The notes beneath the pieces are model-generated. The model was not told the origin of the DNA. It searched no databases and saw nothing but the letters and a program-made list of their open reading frames with translations. A DNA stretch of 10,133 bases from Prevotellaceae bacterium (GTDB lineage Bacteria; Bacteroidota; Bacteroidia; Bacteroidales; Paludibacteraceae): contig JAISXJ010000128.1 of assembly GCA_031270565.1 (NCBI GenBank), positions 1 through 10,133 on the forward strand. The letters are read 5' to 3'. Made by a program: the position numbers and the translations under genes. Of the stretch, positions 8,605 through 10,133 are shown one piece after another; the stretch's first letter is position 1, and each line of letters opens with the position of its first letter.

Positions 8605-8624
8605 AATCGTTTAATTGACAAATA

Positions 8625-8903
8625 TTATTTCCAGACGTCCGTTTTTGTTGCGCGACACACCGCCGCCGTAACACGCGCCCGTATGGTGCAGTCTAATGCG
8701 CCTTTATCGGTTGCGTGAACTGTTGCGTCTGTAACATTTAACTCTGAAAGGGTTTGGAAGATGACCTGTTTTATCTGTTTCCCAAATTGATGTGAAACAG
8801 CGCTGGAAAGGATAATTTCTATACCTTTTTGTCTTGCGGGTATAATCTCAACGAGGATGTCGCCCGATTCCAGCGTACCGGCTGAGGCTGTGTTTATTTC
8901 CAT
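8625..8903 (-). CDS. citD: Citrate lyase gamma subunit (acyl carrier protein)
   Basis: CitD carries the phosphoribosyl-dephospho-CoA arm on which acetyl and citryl groups move between CitF and CitE. It is 92 residues, close to the usual 95-98. The AGTLESGD motif (8-15) contains the modified serine, S13 here, equivalent to S14 of enterobacterial CitD. DKGALDCTIRAR (66-77) is the second conserved block. A few C-terminal residues are missing relative to enterobacterial homologues, with no apparent consequence. It is the first gene of the operon and follows a 154-nt leader downstream of a cobalamin riboswitch. The start has the A/T-rich TTTAAATTTAAGATT upstream and no Shine-Dalgarno sequence, as is common in Bacteroidota. 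Confidence 0.95.
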   Translation of the reverse strand: MEINTASAGTLESGDILVEIIPARQKGIEIILSSAVSHQFGKQIKQVIFQTLSELNVTDATVHATDKGALDCTIRARVTAAVCRATKTDVWK

Positions 8904-9057
8904 AATCTTAAATTTAAAGTATGCGTAATAAAATTTTATTGCCTAAATTATTAAACAGTTTTCGCAGGACAGGAATAATAGGTAAACAAAACCGTCAAAG
9001 GTTGTATCGGTTTCCTCAAGCTCTAATCCGCGAAAGCCTTCAAATATCTCTAATCTT
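8904..9057 (-). promoter_or_regulatory. AT-rich 5' leader between the riboswitch and citD (probable expression platform)
   Basis: This 154-nt untranslated stretch should hold the switch that responds to B12 binding. One candidate structure is a 6-bp stem in which AAACCG (9013-9008 on the minus strand) pairs with CGGTTT (8994-8989), with a 13-nt loop and no good U-tract. The citD-proximal part is very A/T-rich and contains the perfect palindrome AATAAAATTTTATT (8927-8940). I find no strong intrinsic terminator, so control of translation initiation or RNA accessibility is more likely than transcription attenuation. No credible gene lies here. Confidence 0.45.
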
Positions 9058-9236
9058 GGCAGGTCTTCTGACTTACTCCATCTTTGAACGTCCTTCCCAT
9101 TCATTGCTGAACAGTGGATTGAGTATTGTTCAAAGACTCCGGCAGAGTTTACAGTAGCGCGTCTGTTCAGGATTTGCACCTGATTCCCATTTTAATCCCG
9201 CTTTTCGATTGAATAACAAGAACCAAAACCTGCGCG
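9058..9236 (-). promoter_or_regulatory. Cobalamin (vitamin B12) riboswitch aptamer upstream of the citrate lyase operon
   Basis: All conserved blocks of the cobalamin aptamer are present in order on the minus strand. GCAGGT (9233-9228) pairs with ACCTGC (9064-9059) as the P1 stem. Next come GGGAA (9188-9184), GGTGCAAATCC (9180-9170) and GCGCTACTGTAA (9160-9149). The hairpin ACTC-TGCCG-GAGT (9148-9136) and the CTTTGAAC/GTTCAAAG stem (9135-9128 with 9089-9082) enclose CCACTG and TGGGAAGG (9117-9112, 9099-9092). The B12 box GTCAGAAGACCTGCC ends at 9058. The RNA should bind a corrinoid and, as usual for this class, lower expression of the downstream genes when the vitamin is abundant. The next gene on the same strand is citD. 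Confidence 0.93.
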
Positions 9237-9244
9237 CAAAGATA
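9237..9244 (-). promoter_or_regulatory. Bacteroidota-type -7 promoter box (TATCTTTG)
   Basis: The minus strand reads TATCTTTG, a perfect match to the TAnnTTTG -7 consensus of Bacteroidota primary sigma factor promoters. Transcription would begin close to the first base of the riboswitch P1 stem (about 9233-9230), so the aptamer lies at or very near the 5' end of the mRNA. No convincing -33 TTTG box is visible; the upstream DNA is an A-rich run (CTAAAAACTAAAAAAAAAGG) within the dispersed repeat. Confidence 0.6.
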
Positions 9245-9277
9245 CGCCTTTTTTTTTAGTTTTTAGTTTTTAGAGTG

Positions 9278-9371
9278 TAGAGTGTAGTTTTTTGCCCGTT
9301 AGGGCATATTTTCAGTTTTCAGAGTGTAGTTTTTAGAGTTTAGAGTGTAGTTTTTTGCCCGTTAGGGCATA
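9278..9371 (-). repeat. Exact 31-nt direct repeat carrying a TGCCC-GTTA-GGGCA palindrome
   Basis: The 31-nt segments 9278-9308 and 9341-9371 are identical. Each begins TAGAGTGTAG, continues through six T, and ends with the palindrome TGCCCGTTAGGGCA. The intervening 9309-9340 holds further, slightly altered AGAGTGTAG copies. Nineteen nucleotides (six T plus the palindrome minus its end) recur as an exact reverse complement at 100-118, on the other side of the operon. The repeats lie directly upstream of the operon promoter on the minus strand. Confidence 0.75.
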
Positions 9372-9389
9372 AATATCAAAGGAAAAACA

Positions 9390-9500
9390 GAACACAGATG
9401 ACACAGATTTAACAGATAAACGCCAGATTTCTATCTGTGAAAATCGTGTCTAATCTGTGTTATCAGTGTTCAAAAATAAAAAATAGAACACAGATGACAC
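9390..9500. repeat. Long imperfect inverted repeat (AACACAGATGACACAGATT family)
   Basis: The arm GAACACAGATGACACAGATT (9390-9409) pairs with AATCTGTGTTATCAGTGTTC (9452-9471) at 18 of 20 positions, leaving a loop of about 42 nt that has further partial pairing (CAGATTTCTATCTGTG). A 15-nt exact direct copy of the left arm, GAACACAGATGACAC, occurs at 9486-9500, where it runs into the 28-nt repeat. This resembles the ACACAGAT/ATCTGTGT dispersed repeats common in intergenic DNA of environmental bacteria. No open frame is credible here. Confidence 0.65.
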
Positions 9501-9525
9501 GAAACAACCCTCGGCGTAGCCAATA
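9498..9525 (+). repeat. 28-nt dispersed repeat, right copy
   Basis: This segment, beginning CACGAAACAAC and ending TAGCCAATA, matches the reverse complement of 153-180 at 25 of 28 positions. It is followed at once by an ACTACACTCTAA motif (about 9527-9538), also found on the left flank. The operon therefore lies between inverted copies of the same composite repeat. Confidence 0.6.
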
Positions 9526-9591
9526 ACTACACTCTAACCACTAAAAAAATATTATTCACTATTCGTTATTTTCTATTCACTAAAAAAGTAT

Positions 9592-9599
9592 TATCTTTG
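9592..9599 (+). promoter_or_regulatory. Possible plus-strand promoter (TATCTTTG)
   Basis: The plus strand contains TATCTTTG, an exact TAnnTTTG box, preceded by the A/T-rich TTATTTTC about 20 nt upstream in place of a clear -33 TTTG. It would direct transcription rightwards, away from the operon, into the possible broken frame starting at 9637 or into a gene beyond the window. The 8-nt match could arise by chance in A/T-rich DNA. Confidence 0.4.
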
Positions 9600-9895
9600 C
9601 CCCGTTATTGTTCACATCTAAAATCAATACAAAACGATGCTTACATCTGGGGTTCCATATTCACCATTTTTTCCGTTTAGACGGTTCAATCGGCTAAAAG
9701 TAAGCTTGTTACAAAATACCCCCCCCCAGATTTCACTTAACTCCCTGTATTCAAGGGATTAACGATTTCTCAGACTTTTTCCATTTGACAGTTATCAGCG
9801 CGAAGTTTCTTTGCGTTGCTTTGCCATATACAGCTGTAACGGCACGTTTCCGGAATTTTCGGAGGTGTTGCCGTTCTGTTTTATTGCCTCCACTG

Positions 9896-9993
9896 CTCCT
9901 CGTCTCTGACGAGGAGTTACTGGTCGGTCGTTTTTTAACGACCTGTCTCGTTACAAACGAGGTTACCATTTACCCCTCGTTACAAACGAGGGG
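9896..9993. repeat. Cluster of four perfect hairpins, two sharing the CTCGTT-ACA-AACGAG core
   Basis: Within 98 nt lie CTCCTCGTC-TCT-GACGAGGAG (9896-9916), GGTCGTT-TTTT-AACGACC (9926-9943), CTCGTT-ACA-AACGAG (9947-9961) and CCCCTCGTT-ACA-AACGAGGGG (9973-9993). All have perfect stems of 6-9 bp with 3-4 nt loops. The first shares the CTCCTCG/CGAGGAGTTA stem with the operon terminator at 312-347. This is typical of REP/BIME-like palindromic repeats; some could also act as bidirectional terminators. Confidence 0.7.
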
Positions 9994-10030
9994 GAGAAAA
10001 CAATCAGTGTCAATATCAATGGTTAATGCC

Positions 10031-10133
10031 CTTGTGCCCTTTGTGAAAAAATCTCCCGCTTTGGCGGGACAAGTCTTGTGCTCTTTGTGGTTTAATATTT
10101 TTACCACAAAGACGCAAGGAATACGCAAAGAAC
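10031..10133. repeat. CTTTGTG/CACAAAG dispersed repeat with internal hairpins
   Basis: CTTGTGCCCTTTGTG (10031-10045) is followed by the perfect hairpin TCCCGC-TTTG-GCGGGA (10054-10069). After it, CTTGTGCTCTTTGTGGT (10075-10091) pairs with ACCACAAAGACGCAAG (10103-10118), apart from one extra base and one wobble. The last bases (ACGCAAAGAAC) are another partial unit. Such CACAAAG-rich repeats are widespread in bacterial intergenic DNA. The window ends inside it. Confidence 0.55.

Larger units (their letters stand above)
9637..10133 (+). pseudogene. Possible coding frame interrupted at a nine-C run (speculative)
   Basis: An ATG at 9637, 38 nt after the TATCTTTG box, opens a 41-codon frame ending at TAA 9760-9762. 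It crosses a run of nine C (9719-9727). The frame shifted by one base has no stop from 9704 to the window end (about 143 codons). With eight C instead of nine, the two would join into one frame of at least 165 codons running off the window. The protein (start MLTSGVPYSPFFPFRRFN) matches no family I recognise, and much of the downstream part is hairpin repeat DNA. The open frame may therefore be accidental. Other readings are a phase-variable gene, a decayed gene, or a homopolymer sequencing error. Confidence 0.2.

Noticed and set aside
6165..8903. Malonate decarboxylase (mdc) instead of citrate lyase
   Set aside because: CitD has the AGTLESGD motif, CitE is an HpcH/HpaI-type lyase, and citX and citC are present; there is no malonyl decarboxylase subunit pair.
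8943..9179. A 78-codon open frame on the minus strand between the promoter and citD
   Set aside because: It lies across the conserved cobalamin aptamer and its leader; the translated sequence has no recognisable features and the RNA structure explains the conservation.
153..9525. A composite transposon defined by the flanking inverted repeats
   Set aside because: No transposase or integrase is visible, the copies are imperfect and buried within other repeats, and the operon has no composition shift that I can see.
9751..9969. A 72-codon minus-strand open frame
   Set aside because: It is Arg/Lys/Ser-rich, begins inside the hairpin cluster, has no recognised motif and no promoter or start-site support.

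Overview
This window carries one compact, seven-gene operon on the minus strand (about 8903 down to 367). It is flanked on both sides by gene-poor, repeat-rich DNA. The organism is probably a member of the Bacteroidota, most likely an anaerobic Bacteroidales-type lineage. The reasons are perfect TAnnTTTG promoter boxes (TATCTTTG) at 9237-9244 (minus) and 9592-9599 (plus), starts without clear Shine-Dalgarno sequences, a cobalamin aptamer of the style I associate with Bacteroidota, and a eukaryote-like NADP isocitrate dehydrogenase. No rRNA or marker gene is present, so this is a family-level guess.

Operon, in order of transcription (right to left): promoter (9237-9244), cobalamin (B12) riboswitch (about 9236-9058), 154-nt AT-rich leader, citD (acyl carrier subunit), citE (citryl-ACP lyase subunit), citF (citrate:acetyl-ACP transferase subunit), citX (prosthetic group transferase), a fused citC-citG gene (citrate lyase acetylating ligase plus triphosphoribosyl-dephospho-CoA synthase), a YbhJ-type aconitase-family hydratase, NADP-isocitrate dehydrogenase, and a strong intrinsic terminator (347-308). 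Gaps and overlaps between genes are all within about 22 nt, so one mRNA is likely.

How the genes work together: CitDEF is the citrate lyase complex, which splits citrate into acetate and oxaloacetate. CitG makes its CoA-like prosthetic group, CitX attaches it to CitD, and CitC acetylates it to activate the enzyme. The hydratase and IDH link citrate to isocitrate and 2-oxoglutarate. The operon therefore encodes a complete route between 2-oxoglutarate + CO2 and oxaloacetate + acetate, usable in either direction in principle. Citrate synthase, a citrate transporter and the CitAB sensor system are absent from the window.

The most interesting observation is regulatory. A textbook cobalamin aptamer is the only gene-scale element between the operon's promoter and citD. 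I know of no established connection between citrate lyase and B12, so this may be an undescribed B12-controlled, B12-independent branch of central metabolism.

Flanks: 1-366 and 9245-10133 contain no recognisable complete gene. They hold several dispersed repeat families (short palindromes, an ACTACACTCTAA motif, a 28-nt repeat present in inverted orientation on both sides of the operon, an exact 31-nt direct repeat, a long imperfect hairpin, and a cluster of CTCGTT-ACA-AACGAG hairpins). They also hold a possible coding frame broken at a run of nine C at 9719-9727.
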